In this document: in pieces, positions 7,542 to 17,172 of the stretch
Layout of the letters: each line of letters begins with the position of its first letter
Position numbering within the stretch: position 1 is the stretch's first letter
From: Phycisphaerales bacterium
Lineage (GTDB): Bacteria; Planctomycetota; Phycisphaerae; Phycisphaerales; SM1A02
Direction: 5' to 3'
Assembly (NCBI GenBank): GCA_030748575.1
Contig: JASMLR010000006.1
Location: 1-64,000 of the forward strand
DNA length: 64,000 nucleotides
The notes under the pieces: generated by a model
Databases searched by the model: none
What the model was told of the DNA's origin: nothing
The model's input: the letters and a program-made list of their open reading frames with translations, nothing else
Position numbers and translations under genes: made by a program

Positions 7542-8453
7542 ATGAGCACATCACTCCCACCCGATCGTGGACACATTTCCACCGAGCAGCGGCAGGCCGA
7601 GGCAGAAGGTGTGCTGGACCTGCTTCCCACGGCAGATCTGGTTCGCATGATCTCGGCAGACCAGCACGTGGCAGTACGCGCCGTGGAACACGCCGCCGAT
7701 GCCCTTGCGGCACTCGCCGATGAGACTGCGGCCCGTATGCGTTCGGGCGGCCGCATGTGCTACCTCGGCGCGGGAACCAGCGGGCGGTTGGGAGTCCTCG
7801 ACGCCTCGGAGTGCCCGCCGACCTTTGGCGCCGACCCCACCACCGTGGTCGGCATCATTGCTGGCGGCGACGCGGCCCTTCGCACCTCAAGCGAAGCCCG
7901 AGAGGACGACCCGCACGCGGCCGACGACGACCTGGCCGCCGCAGCGATCGGGCCCGGCGACACCGTCATCGGCATCGCAGCCGGCGGAACGACGCCGTGG
8001 GTGCTCGGGGGTATCGAGGCGGCCCACCGACGCGGCGCCTCGACGGCGCTGCTCTGCTGCGTCAGCCGCGATGCGCCGGCAGGCTGCGACACGCTCATCG
8101 TGCTGGACACCGGGGCGGAACTGCTGACCGGCTCCACGCGATTGAAGGCCGGCACGGCAACCAAGACGGCCCTGAACGCGTTATCGACCGCGGTCTTCGT
8201 GCGGCTCGGCGCGGTCCATGGCGATCTCATGGTCGACGTTCGCGCGACCAATGACAAACTGCTCGACCGAGCCATTCGCATCCTGCAGATCTACGCGCCG
8301 CACATGGGACGGGCCGAAGCCGCCGACTGGATTGAGGCCTGTGACGGGCACGCCAAGACGGCCATCGTCGCAGTGCGGCGAGGCATCACGCCGGACGCTG
8401 CGACCCGACACCTTGAGGCCCACCACGGAAACCTGCGAGAAGCCTTGTCCTGA
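7542..8453 (+). CDS. murQ: N-acetylmuramic acid 6-phosphate etherase
   Basis: Cleaves the lactyl ether of MurNAc 6-phosphate to GlcNAc 6-phosphate and D-lactate in peptidoglycan recycling, in the cytoplasm. The 303-residue SIS-domain protein has the family start (P..HISTEQRQAEAEGVLDLLPTADLV). It also has the sugar-phosphate loop LGAGTSGRLGVLDASECPPTFG, which holds the catalytic-region glutamate, the second glutamate in the EAREDDP segment, IAAGGTTPWV, and the signature GSTRLKAGTATK. Length agrees with MurQ. It is convergent with the PfkB kinase, with two bases between the stop codons. No murP or anmK is visible nearby, so the source of MurNAc 6-phosphate is unknown. Confidence 0.95.
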   Translation: MSTSLPPDRGHISTEQRQAEAEGVLDLLPTADLVRMISADQHVAVRAVEHAADALAALADETAARMRSGGRMCYLGAGTSGRLGVLDASECPPTFGADPTTVVGIIAGGDAALRTSSEAREDDPHAADDDLAAAAIGPGDTVIGIAAGGTTPWVLGGIEAAHRRGASTALLCCVSRDAPAGCDTLIVLDTGAELLTGSTRLKAGTATKTALNALSTAVFVRLGAVHGDLMVDVRATNDKLLDRAIRILQIYAPHMGRAEAADWIEACDGHAKTAIVAVRRGITPDAATRHLEAHHGNLREALS

Positions 8454-8455
8454 TG

Positions 8456-9397
8456 TCAGTTTGCTGCCGCCGGGCGTGGACCCACGACTGCCGCCGACTG
8501 AAAGGCTGACATCCGCTCGTCCAGGTCGGCACGCGCCACGGTGCGCAGGCCCTCAAGGCCAAACGAGCCGATGGTGCAGGATGCCGTCACCGTGCCCCAG
8601 GCAAGGGCCTCGTGAATGGCACCAACGTCCGTGCGATCGGATCCTGCGAGGTGCCCCATCATGCCGCCCGCAAAGGAGTCGCCGGCACCGGTCGGATCGA
8701 CAACGCCGCTCGCTTCAACCGGGAAGGCCGGCAGGACGCCGACCGCCGTCCCGTCGCGGTGCACCAGGACGCAGCCGTGCTCGCCCTTCTTGACCACGAC
8801 AAACGTGGGACCCATTTCAAGGATTCGGCGGGCAGCCGTGATGGCGTTTCGCTCTTCGGTCAGTTGAGACGCCTCACTGTCATTGATCACCAGCCCGTCG
8901 ACGGCGCTGAGCAGTTGCAGCAGGTCGTCATGGGCAATGTTGATCCAGAGGTCCATCGTGTCAGCGACGGCCAGGGCTCGGTCAGGAAACTGCTCCAGCA
9001 GCCCGAGCTGCACGGCCGGGTGCGTGTTGGCCAGAAACACGTACCGACTGTCGGCAAAGTGCTCGGGCACCTCCGGCGGGTGCTCTTCCAGCACGCCGAG
9101 TTCGGTGAAGAGCGTCTCACGATCGTTCATGTTGTCGAAGTACCGCCCCCCCCACCGGAACGTCAGGGAGCCGGAGCGGACCTCCAGCCCTCCCAGATCG
9201 ATGCCCGAGAAGCTCTCCAGCGTCTTGCGGTGCGCCTCGGGCCAGTCGTCGCCCACGACACCAACCAGCCGGGTCGGGGCATAGTGAGATGCCGCGGCGG
9301 CGAAGTAGGCGCATGAGCCGCCCAGAACCCGCTCGGCCGATCCATGCGGAGTGTGTACGGTGTCGATCCCGATGGTGCCGGTGACGATCAATGACAT
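8456..9397 (-). CDS. PfkB/ribokinase-family sugar kinase
   Basis: A 313-residue kinase of the PfkB family. It shows the N-terminal GTIGIDTV and GGSCAYFAAAA segment and the C-terminal DPTGAGDSFAGG motif, which carries the catalytic aspartate and anion hole. INDSEASQLT lies in the middle. The substrate is not evident; the family covers ribose, fructose, adenosine and fructose 6-phosphate. It is the last gene of a long co-directional run, 11 bases after the MmgE/PrpD gene, with GAAGGAG before its ATG. The link to the tricarboxylate-type genes upstream is positional only. Confidence 0.85.
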   Translation of the reverse strand: MSLIVTGTIGIDTVHTPHGSAERVLGGSCAYFAAAASHYAPTRLVGVVGDDWPEAHRKTLESFSGIDLGGLEVRSGSLTFRWGGRYFDNMNDRETLFTELGVLEEHPPEVPEHFADSRYVFLANTHPAVQLGLLEQFPDRALAVADTMDLWINIAHDDLLQLLSAVDGLVINDSEASQLTEERNAITAARRILEMGPTFVVVKKGEHGCVLVHRDGTAVGVLPAFPVEASGVVDPTGAGDSFAGGMMGHLAGSDRTDVGAIHEALAWGTVTASCTIGSFGLEGLRTVARADLDERMSAFQSAAVVGPRPAAAN

Positions 9398-9408
9398 GGG
9401 ACGCTCCT

Positions 9409-10839
9409 TCAGACGCAGGCCGTCGCCGTCATCATTTCGAAGAGGCGATCCAGATTCGGCGCGGTCTCGATAGACATGATGTGATCGCGAAGTTCAGCGC
9501 AGCGATCAGCCCCAACGACGCCGCCTCCGAGGGCATCAAACTTGACCGCGATCTCTTCTTCGGTCATCGGATCCCGCGGATCGCCCTTTGGCACGTCCAC
9601 ACGCTCGGTGTAGGAGGTGCCGTCGGCGAGGGTGATGGTCACCTGACTCGGCTGGAACTTCGGGAACAACGCCTCGAACTCGTCGTTGGGCACGACCTTG
9701 ATCTTGTCCATGACCGGAATGAGGCCTGGATCATCGATGCGTTCCTGCTTGAACTGAAGTGGGGTCACCATGCCGTCAACAAGCCCAACCGCCAGCGAGT
9801 ACGGCAGGCTGTGATCCGCCGTCTCCTTGCTTGTCGGCCGATACTTCGCCGGATCGCCTAGGATGTCCGCCGCCCGGGCGATGACTTCCACCTTGATCTC
9901 AGCGACGTCGTCCGAGTTCACCTCGTTGGCCTTGACGATCTTCATCATGGCCGTCAGTGGCGCGTGACTCAGCGCCTCGATCGGGAACGACTTCATGCCG
10001 CAATCGAGGATCTTCCAGTGGCACTTGGGGCACGTGGGCAGCGAGTCTGTGAGCATGTCGAGGTTGAAACTGCCGCCGAACTTCTCGAAGCAGTGAACCA
10101 ACCCTTCCTTCCCGTCGATCACGTGCTCGGGCCCGCTGTATCCGCGTGCGGCGAGCAACGCCGCCTCGACGCCGCTGCGGGTCGCCATCGGATCCACGGT
10201 GTTCTTCATGTTGGTGAGCTTGCCGGCCGTCACGGCGCCCAGGCACATGCTGGGGCTGGCGCTGATGCCGATGGCCTGCTGAATCTGGTCCGCAGGCAGT
10301 CCCAGCATTCGTCCGGCGACGATGGGCGAAGCGATGCACGTGATGGTCGCATGGTGCCACCCATATTCTCGCACGCCGGGGTCGCCAAACTCGGCAAGCC
10401 GCATCTCAATCTCATGGCCAATGCAGGTGCCGAGAATGAGATCCTTGCCTGAAAGGCCGTTCATCTCGCAGATCGAAAGCGCCGCTGGAATGATGTCCGA
10501 CGGGTGCGCCGGATCGGCCTTCCAGTAGATGTCGTTGTAGTCCATCGCTCGGATGCAGAGCGCATTGAGCATGGCCGCCATCACCGGATCGGTCTTGAAG
10601 CCGCTTCCGAAGACAGTGCAGGTATCGGCACCGCCCATCTGCCTTGCGTGGTCAAGAAAGATCTCGACATCGTGCTGCTGGCTTCCACCGAGCGCGCATC
10701 CAAAGGAGTCGTACAGGTACAGCTTGGCGCACTGCACGGCCTCGTCGCTGAGATCCTCGTAGGTGAGGTTCGCAGCCCACTCGGCCAGTTGATAGGAAAT
10801 GAAGTCGGTGTTCTGCTTGCTTGTGTCGTGACCACCCAT
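9409..10839 (-). CDS. MmgE/PrpD-family protein (2-methylcitrate dehydratase-like)
   Basis: A 476-residue MmgE/PrpD protein. The family contains 2-methylcitrate dehydratase, cis-aconitate decarboxylase and iminodisuccinate epimerase. Visible features are AKLYLYDSFGCALGGS near the start, MLNALCIRAMDYNDIYW and PAHPSDIIPAALSICEM in the helical domain, and DCGMKSFPIEALSHAP leading into the lid domain. Length is right. GAGGAG precedes the ATG, and the gene starts 12 bases after the isocitrate-type dehydrogenase, so the two are almost certainly co-transcribed. Pairing with a 3-hydroxyacid dehydrogenase suggests a tricarboxylate or hydroxy-dicarboxylate substrate. Which reaction it catalyses cannot be read from sequence. 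Confidence 0.85.
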   Translation of the reverse strand: MGGHDTSKQNTDFISYQLAEWAANLTYEDLSDEAVQCAKLYLYDSFGCALGGSQQHDVEIFLDHARQMGGADTCTVFGSGFKTDPVMAAMLNALCIRAMDYNDIYWKADPAHPSDIIPAALSICEMNGLSGKDLILGTCIGHEIEMRLAEFGDPGVREYGWHHATITCIASPIVAGRMLGLPADQIQQAIGISASPSMCLGAVTAGKLTNMKNTVDPMATRSGVEAALLAARGYSGPEHVIDGKEGLVHCFEKFGGSFNLDMLTDSLPTCPKCHWKILDCGMKSFPIEALSHAPLTAMMKIVKANEVNSDDVAEIKVEVIARAADILGDPAKYRPTSKETADHSLPYSLAVGLVDGMVTPLQFKQERIDDPGLIPVMDKIKVVPNDEFEALFPKFQPSQVTITLADGTSYTERVDVPKGDPRDPMTEEEIAVKFDALGGGVVGADRCAELRDHIMSIETAPNLDRLFEMMTATACV

Positions 10840-10851
10840 GGGGCGCTCTCC

Positions 10852-11997
10852 TCAGGCGTTGACCGGGCTTTGAAGGCGACGGGCGATTTCCTGGGCGACC
10901 TCCGTAGTGGAGTTGCCCTTGCCTCGACCCTTGATGTCGTACGTGGCGATGTCGCCTGCTTCAATCACGTCCGCGACCGCCTTCTCCAGGCGAGCGGCCT
11001 CGCTGGTCTCCCCGAGCCAGTCGAGCATCATCTTGGCAGTCAGCAGCATGGCGATGGGATTGACCACATCCTGACCGGCATACTTTGGCGCACTTCCGTG
11101 CGTGGGCTCGAACACGGCGTAGTCATCGCCGATGTTGGCCGCACAGGCAAACCCGAGGCCACCGACGAGCCCGGCGGCGAGGTCGCTGATGATGTCGCCG
11201 AACATGTTCTCCGCCACAAGCACGTCGTAGTCCTGTGGACTCTTGAGGAGCCACATGCACATCGCGTCAATATTGGCTTCCCACGCGTCGATGCCTGGAT
11301 AGTCTTTGGCAACCTCGCGGAACACGCGGGTCATCAGACCCCCCGTCTCACGCAGCACATTGGGCTTCTCGACCAGGGTGACCGACGAGCGACCGAACTT
11401 CTTGGCGTACTCGAATGACTGCCGGCAGATGCTCTCGCAGCCCTGTCTGGACATGATCCGGGTGGACAGCGCGACGTTCTCGAGGCCCTTGTCCTTCCAC
11501 TTGACCATCTTGGGGTTATCGCACAGGGCGTCGTAGATCTTCTCGGGCAGCGGGTACCACTCCACACCGCCGTAGGAGCCCTCCGTGTTTTCGCGGAAGA
11601 CGACCAGGTCAACGTCGTCGCCCCGGTAGTTCAGCGGGTTGCCCGCGTACGCCTTGCAGGGACGCAGATTCGTGTGCAGGTTGAACATCTGCCGCAGCTT
11701 CACGATCGGGCTGAAGTACACCAGTCCCTTGTCCTGAAGTTCCGGGGCCAGCTCCTCGTGGGCCTCATCGCGAGGTTTGCTCGTGATCGCGCCAAAGAGG
11801 GCCGCGTCGGTGGTCTTGAGCGTCTCAATGGTGCGATCGGGCAGCGGGTTGCCCTCCTTGCACCAGAAGTCCCAACCGATGTCCGCGTGGACGTACTCGG
11901 CGTCAAAGTTCATGGCATCCAGGACGATGCGGGTGGCGTCCATGACGTCGTTACCGACGCCGTCTCCGGGCATCCAGGCGATCCGATACTTGGCCAT
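10852..11997 (-). CDS. Isocitrate/isopropylmalate dehydrogenase-family enzyme, probably NAD-dependent
   Basis: Oxidative decarboxylase acting on a 3-substituted malate; isocitrate is the likeliest substrate. The 381-residue product starts at 11997 with MAKYRIAWMPGDGVGNDV. The in-frame extension to 12120 is low-complexity and lies upstream of the conserved first strand. The substrate loop reads NLRPCKAYAGN…VFRENTEGSYGG, closer to the RENTEG of isocitrate-type enzymes than to the RENTGG of LeuB. Catalytic Lys/Asp positions are covered by NIDAMCMWLL and ENMFGDIISDLAAG, and the cofactor loop by EPTHGSAPKYAGQ. It heads the sub-operon dehydrogenase-PrpD-PfkB. Isopropylmalate, homoisocitrate or tartrate remain possible. 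Confidence 0.85.
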   Translation of the reverse strand: MAKYRIAWMPGDGVGNDVMDATRIVLDAMNFDAEYVHADIGWDFWCKEGNPLPDRTIETLKTTDAALFGAITSKPRDEAHEELAPELQDKGLVYFSPIVKLRQMFNLHTNLRPCKAYAGNPLNYRGDDVDLVVFRENTEGSYGGVEWYPLPEKIYDALCDNPKMVKWKDKGLENVALSTRIMSRQGCESICRQSFEYAKKFGRSSVTLVEKPNVLRETGGLMTRVFREVAKDYPGIDAWEANIDAMCMWLLKSPQDYDVLVAENMFGDIISDLAAGLVGGLGFACAANIGDDYAVFEPTHGSAPKYAGQDVVNPIAMLLTAKMMLDWLGETSEAARLEKAVADVIEAGDIATYDIKGRGKGNSTTEVAQEIARRLQSPVNA

Positions 11998-12116
11998 TGG
12001 TGGCGTACTCCTCTGAAGAGCCGCATTGTAGAGACTCGCCGCGCGGTTGGTTTCCCCGTGCTCGCTCAGGCCCCCCCACGCGCACGCCGACCGCCCGCGG
12101 CCCGGAGGCCTCCCCC

Positions 12117-12617
12117 TCACAGCGGCCTGGCCGAACCAACCACCGCAGCCTCGCCCGGCTTGGCGACCTCAATCCACCACAACGCCCCCTCCGGAAGCGG
12201 GTCCGGGGCCATGGCGTGAATGTCGTAGTCGTCGTGTGACGGGGCGTAGACACCCAGGCCGACGAACGACATGGTGCGATCCTCCGTGCCGATCCACGCC
12301 CGGACCACGGTCTGTCCGCCGTCGCTGTACGGCAGTTTCACGACGAGATGCCCCTCCTTGCCTGCCACGATCGACCCGTGCGACTGCGCTAACTCGACGG
12401 TCATGTCGCCAATCTGAGCCGGGTCCAGAGCCACTTCATCGTGGTGATGGCCGTGGTCATCGCCGCCTGGGAGATGCGGATGCTCGTCGTGGCCGGCGTC
12501 CGCCGCGGCGTGGGTATGAGCATCGGGGTCGCTCGCGGAATCGGCGTCGCCACATCCCACAAGGACGAGGCTGAAGACCGCAAGGGAGAGCGAAACAAGG
12601 CGTGTTGGGGGTGTCAT
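12117..12617 (-). CDS. His-rich lipoprotein of the metal-efflux cluster
   Basis: A 166-residue predicted lipoprotein. A lipoprotein signal ends in LVGC at the start of the mature protein. A region rich in His, Asp and Glu follows (HTHAAADAGHDEHPH and DDHGHHHDE), and then about 100 residues of beta-rich sequence. The chosen ATG at 12617 has AGGAG eight bases before it; the longer frame from 12737 would overlap the pump gene. It is the last gene of the RND cluster. The His clusters suggest a periplasmic metal-binding accessory or chaperone. No named family is recognised. Confidence 0.75.
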   Translation of the reverse strand: MTPPTRLVSLSLAVFSLVLVGCGDADSASDPDAHTHAAADAGHDEHPHLPGGDDHGHHHDEVALDPAQIGDMTVELAQSHGSIVAGKEGHLVVKLPYSDGGQTVVRAWIGTEDRTMSFVGLGVYAPSHDDYDIHAMAPDPLPEGALWWIEVAKPGEAAVVGSARPL

Positions 12618-12663
12618 GGACTGACTCCTGAATGATGACGGATCACGGCAGATGGCTCGGATC

Positions 12664-15600
12664 CTAGCGGTGAATGATCGCATACCCGGCGGGAACAACG
12701 ACGAGATTGAGCAGAGTTGAACTGAGCAGCCCCCCAAGGATCACAACGGAGAGTGGCGCGAGAATCTCGCTTCCAGCCTGATCGCCCTTGAGCACGATCG
12801 GCAGCAGCGCCAGCGCCGCGGTCAGGGCCGTCATGAGGATCGGAACGAGCCGCTCCAGAGAGCCCCGAACAATGGCCTCCCGCATCGGCACGCCCTCGTC
12901 CTGCATGAGATGGCTGTAGTGGTTCACCAGGAGGATGCCGTTCCGGACTGCGATGCCGAAGAGCGTGATGAATCCCACGAGGCTCGCAATGGACACGACC
13001 GGCGCCACATAGCCGCCTCCCCCGAGCAGCCCTGAGACGTTCGCGAGCAGGGAAGGCGAGTCCACAATGAAGATCGCGGCGATGCCGCCAATGAGCGCCA
13101 GGGGCAGATTGGCCATCACCAGCAGCGACACCCTGACCGAGCCAATGGCCAGGTGCAGCAGGCCGAACATGATGAGCAGCACAAGGCCGCCAAACACCGC
13201 AATGGTGCGACTCGCCGACTGCTGCGCCTCGAACTGCCCGCCGTACTGCACGCTATAGCCGGCCCTCGCCACGATCGGGTCCACCTTTGATCGGACGGCT
13301 TCGACGAGATCTCCCAGATTGTGACCGTCCGCGACGTTGAGCGACACCACCGCCTTCCGGCGAGTGTTCTCACGGGCGATCAGGTTCGACGCGTACTCCG
13401 GCCCGATGACCGCCACGTCGTCCAGCCGCACCAGGGCCCCGCCCATGCCCCGCAGAACGAACTGCTTGAGGTCCTCAAGGCTTGCGCGGTCCTGATCCGC
13501 AAGACGCACGACCAGGTCGTACCGGCGGACTCCGTCATTGACCTCATCGACCTGCACGCCGTGTATGCCAGCGCGAACCTGTTCGGCGGCCGCCTGTGGC
13601 GTGAGGCCCACCGCCGCAAGCTCGGCGGGCTGGTACCGGACCGGAATCGACTGAACCATGACCTCGCGATTGGCGGTCACATCTCGCGTGCCCGGAATCC
13701 GCTTCAAAGCGGTCTCGATCTCCCGGGCCAGTCCGCGGAGCACGTCGAGGTCCGCGCCGTAGACGTTGACCGCGATCGCCGCCGGCGTGCCCGAGAGAAT
13801 GTGACTCAGGCGGTGCTGGATCGGCTGGCCGATGTTGGCGGTGATGCCGGGCACGCCGGAGAGAATCTCGGCAATCTCCGCCCGCACGGCCATGTCGTCC
13901 GTGCCGGGGAGCACGGTCACTTCGATTTCCGAATTGCTGACCGGCTCGGCATGCTCATCTCGCTCGGCTCGCCCGGTCCGCCGGGTGACGCTGCGGACGC
14001 CGTCAACGTGGAGCAACTGCGTTTCAATGGCCGACGCCATGCGGTCGCTGGCCACCAGCGACGTCCCGGGCGGCGCGAAGAGACCAACGGTGATTGTGCC
14101 CTCCCGGAACTCGGGCAGAAAGGACGTACCGAACGTCGTCGCCAGCCAGAGCGACAGCACCGTGGCAACGCCTGCAAGGGTGAGTACCGAGCGGCGATAC
14201 CGGATCGCCGCGCGAAGCGAGGGTTCGTACCACCGCTTCAGCACGCGAACCAGCGGCCCGTCCCCTGTCCCGCGGCGGGCCGGCTGCCCGTCCAGGAGGT
14301 ACCTGCACATGGCCGGCGTCACCGTCAGGGCCACCAGCAGCGAGGCCAGAATTGAAATCATGAAGGCCAGTCCGAGCGGTCTGAAGAACCGACCCTCGAT
14401 GCCGTCGAGGAACATGAGCGGCAGAAACACCAGCGCGATGATGATCGTCGCAAAGACCATGGCCGGGCGAATCTCGTTGCTCGCCTCGAAGATCACCTCG
14501 AGCTTGGTCCGCCGTGAGCCCACATCACGGCACGCGTTCTCCCGAAGCCGCCTGAACACATTCTCAACGTCGATGATGGCGTCGTCCACCAGGCTTCCAA
14601 CCGCGATCGCCAGGCCGCCGAGCGTCATCACGTTGATGCTCTCCCCCATCCAGCCCAGAATCAGCAACGCAACGGCCAGCGACACCGGAAGCGCCGTCAG
14701 CGTGATCAGGGTCGTCCGAACGTTGAGGAGGAACAGCACCAGAATGATCGCCACGATGATGGCCGCATCGCGAAGTGCGTTGACCACATTGGCGATGGAC
14801 ACGTTGATGAGATCCGCCTGGCGGAAGACCTGCCGGTTCACGCGGACCCCCGAGGGCATGGCCGGCTCGATCGCGTCAAGCAAGGCGTCAATTCGGTCCG
14901 TCACCACGAGCGTGTTGGTTCCAGGCGCCTTTTGAACCGTCAAAATCACGGCGGGCAGTCCGCCGTCCGCTCCGGTACCTCGCCTCGGGGCTGCGCCCAG
15001 CCGCACGTCGGCCACCTGCCCGATGGTGACCGGAGCGCCGTCGTGAAAGGCGACCACCGTGCCGGCGATGTCCGATGGCGAGCGAACCCCGCCACTCTGA
15101 CGGATGGGCAGTTCGAGCCCGCCGACATCCGGCAGGTACCCGGCCGCGAGCGTGCTGTGGGAAGCATCCGCCGCCGCGACCACCTCCGCGATGGACAGGC
15201 CGTACAGGCGGAGTCGATCCTGCTCGACCAGCACCTGGTACTCCGGAAGTTCTCCGCCAATCACGGACACCTGGGCGATGCCTGGCACCGCGAGCAATCG
15301 GCTCCGAAGATCGAACTCCGCCCACGCCCGCAGTTCCAGGGGCGGGACCATACCGTCCGGCGACGACACCGCCAGGAGCATGATCTCGCCCGTGATGCTC
15401 GTGATGGGCGTCAACTCGGCGTGCGTCCCCGGGGGGAGATCGTCCCGCACTGTGTCGAGGCGTTCCGACACCAGTTGTCGCGCCCGATAGATGTCGGTGC
15501 CCCAGTCAAACTCCACCCACGCGATGGACAGCCCCTGAGCGCTGCTGGTCCGCACGCGGCGGACGCCGGAGGCGCCATTGACAGCGGTCTCCATCGGGAA

Positions 15601-15798
15601 CGTGACAAACTGCTCCACCTCATCCGCGGCAAGCCCGGGGGCCTCGGCCATGATGACAACGGTTGGCGCGTTGAGCTCCGGGAAGACGTCCACCGGCGTG
15701 TCGGGAAGCCGCGCGACCGCCCACGCAAGTACAACGCCGGCAGTGAGCAGCACCATGGCGGCGTGGTCGATCGACAACTTGATGAGTTGCTTGAGCAT
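12664..15798 (-). CDS. RND-family heavy-metal efflux permease (CzcA/CusA-like)
   Basis: Inner-membrane proton-driven pump of 1,044 residues, the usual HME-RND length. It starts MLKQLIKLSIDHAAMVLL and reaches the DTPVDVFPELNAPTVVI segment found in CzcA/CusA proteins. TM4 carries the proton-relay cluster in AIAVGSLVDDAIIDVENVF. The second half repeats the layout, with the large periplasmic loops between TM1-2 and TM7-8. It forms a tripartite system with the adaptor and outer-membrane genes immediately upstream. The ion is not shown by the sequence: the methionine triad that would mark copper/silver pumps was not located by eye. Divalent cation efflux is the default reading, supported by His-rich proteins on both sides. 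Confidence 0.9.
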   Translation of the reverse strand: MLKQLIKLSIDHAAMVLLTAGVVLAWAVARLPDTPVDVFPELNAPTVVIMAEAPGLAADEVEQFVTFPMETAVNGASGVRRVRTSSAQGLSIAWVEFDWGTDIYRARQLVSERLDTVRDDLPPGTHAELTPITSITGEIMLLAVSSPDGMVPPLELRAWAEFDLRSRLLAVPGIAQVSVIGGELPEYQVLVEQDRLRLYGLSIAEVVAAADASHSTLAAGYLPDVGGLELPIRQSGGVRSPSDIAGTVVAFHDGAPVTIGQVADVRLGAAPRRGTGADGGLPAVILTVQKAPGTNTLVVTDRIDALLDAIEPAMPSGVRVNRQVFRQADLINVSIANVVNALRDAAIIVAIILVLFLLNVRTTLITLTALPVSLAVALLILGWMGESINVMTLGGLAIAVGSLVDDAIIDVENVFRRLRENACRDVGSRRTKLEVIFEASNEIRPAMVFATIIIALVFLPLMFLDGIEGRFFRPLGLAFMISILASLLVALTVTPAMCRYLLDGQPARRGTGDGPLVRVLKRWYEPSLRAAIRYRRSVLTLAGVATVLSLWLATTFGTSFLPEFREGTITVGLFAPPGTSLVASDRMASAIETQLLHVDGVRSVTRRTGRAERDEHAEPVSNSEIEVTVLPGTDDMAVRAEIAEILSGVPGITANIGQPIQHRLSHILSGTPAAIAVNVYGADLDVLRGLAREIETALKRIPGTRDVTANREVMVQSIPVRYQPAELAAVGLTPQAAAEQVRAGIHGVQVDEVNDGVRRYDLVVRLADQDRASLEDLKQFVLRGMGGALVRLDDVAVIGPEYASNLIARENTRRKAVVSLNVADGHNLGDLVEAVRSKVDPIVARAGYSVQYGGQFEAQQSASRTIAVFGGLVLLIMFGLLHLAIGSVRVSLLVMANLPLALIGGIAAIFIVDSPSLLANVSGLLGGGGYVAPVVSIASLVGFITLFGIAVRNGILLVNHYSHLMQDEGVPMREAIVRGSLERLVPILMTALTAALALLPIVLKGDQAGSEILAPLSVVILGGLLSSTLLNLVVVPAGYAIIHR

Positions 15799-15834
15799 GT
15801 GCCTGAATCCCGTCAGTGCGGCCTGGCGAGGCCG

Positions 15835-17172
15835 TCAGTGATCCTCCGCATGGAAGGTCCCGTCCGCATGAAAGTGGCCGCCCTTCTGACGCAGACCGCC
15901 GGTCTGGCTTGCCAGATTGAGTTCGTACGCGCCGCCGAGCACCACCTCATCACCGAGCGCCACCCCGCTGTTGACCACCACCCAGCGTCCATCGTCGGTG
16001 CCCAGATCCGCTTCCACCCGAATCACGCTGTTGGGATCGGCGGGATCACGGCGGAAGAACACGCGGGCAAGACCGTCCTGCACGACGGCCGCGCGTGGGA
16101 TGGCCAGGGCGGGCGGCGCAGAGCCCTCACCCGCCAGTTCAAGGAAGGCTGACACGCCCGGCCGCATCCATGCGTGATACGTGTCAGGTGTTCCCAGTAC
16201 GGCAATGGTTCGGTGCGCCGGGTCGGCCTCGAGGCCGAGCGTCACCGCGGCCTCCACACCACCCTCGGATCGATCGGCGGACACGATGCGTCCGGTCGGG
16301 GCCGATCCGATGCGGGGGAGGTCCCCCTGCATGGCCACACCCCGCAGCCGCACCTGTTCGGGCTGGACGGTGGAGATGGCCAGCGTGGGCGGCTCGGCAT
16401 ACCCGCCGTCGGTCACTCCAAGGGACTCGACCACACCGGCCTCGGAAGCACGGACGTCGATCAGGTCGATGCCGCGATACGCCGGCGACCCGCTCGTCTC
16501 GGCGAGCAACTCCGCCTCTGGAATGCCCGTGGCCGCAGACGCTCGATGAACGGCATGCGCCCTAGCACGCCTGGCGTTCTCCAGCACCGTCTCGGCCTGC
16601 TGCACCTCGGCCCGAAGCCGCGGCGTGGCCGCCTCCAGGCCGGCAAGGTCCGCCTCGATCGCCGCATTGCGAACCCCGGCCTCAACCAGCGATGACAGTC
16701 GCTCCTGCAGCACGCGCCGCTGAACCTCGGACTCGTCCTGCCGCGCCCGCGCTACTGCAATCGTCGCAACCGCGGACTGTATGTCCTGCTCGGCCTCAAT
16801 GATCTCGTGCTGAAGTTCCGGCCATCTGGGCGAGCGGATGCGGTACAGCAGGTCTCCCGGAGATACCTGGTCGAACTGATCCACTTCCATCTGCACGGTG
16901 CCAGGAAGGGAGAGTCGGTACTCCCTTCGCGCCTTCGGCAGCAGTTCAAACGCCCCGGGGATGCGGGTCGTCTGTTCGACCTGCCGCCGCTGCACCTCAG
17001 CGAAGGTCATGCCCAGATTGCTGCGTACGGTGGGCGGAATCGCGATGCGGTTCGTTGGCGGCTTCGCGGCCGAGGGGGAGGCGTCCGCTGGAGGCGGCTC
17101 GCCCCCGCCGCACCCGGCGAGGCCGGATGCCAGCACAAGGACAGTGACAAGGGACTTCAGGCATGCAGTCAT
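15835..17172 (-). CDS. RND periplasmic adaptor (membrane-fusion) lipoprotein with His-rich tail
   Basis: Links the pump to the outer-membrane channel. The 445-residue product has a lipoprotein signal with lipobox GLAGC. A beta-barrel/lipoyl region follows, then a long coiled-coil hairpin (QHEIIEAEQDIQSAVATIAV through ETVLENARRARAHAV), then the second lipoyl half and barrel. The C-terminus ends in GGHFHADGTFHAEDH, a His cluster resembling those of CzcB/CusB-type adaptors that bind metal. Its ATG overlaps the stop of the outer-membrane gene by four bases (ATGA), showing translational coupling. The pump gene follows after 36 bases. Confidence 0.9.
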   Translation of the reverse strand: MTACLKSLVTVLVLASGLAGCGGGEPPPADASPSAAKPPTNRIAIPPTVRSNLGMTFAEVQRRQVEQTTRIPGAFELLPKARREYRLSLPGTVQMEVDQFDQVSPGDLLYRIRSPRWPELQHEIIEAEQDIQSAVATIAVARARQDESEVQRRVLQERLSSLVEAGVRNAAIEADLAGLEAATPRLRAEVQQAETVLENARRARAHAVHRASAATGIPEAELLAETSGSPAYRGIDLIDVRASEAGVVESLGVTDGGYAEPPTLAISTVQPEQVRLRGVAMQGDLPRIGSAPTGRIVSADRSEGGVEAAVTLGLEADPAHRTIAVLGTPDTYHAWMRPGVSAFLELAGEGSAPPALAIPRAAVVQDGLARVFFRRDPADPNSVIRVEADLGTDDGRWVVVNSGVALGDEVVLGGAYELNLASQTGGLRQKGGHFHADGTFHAEDH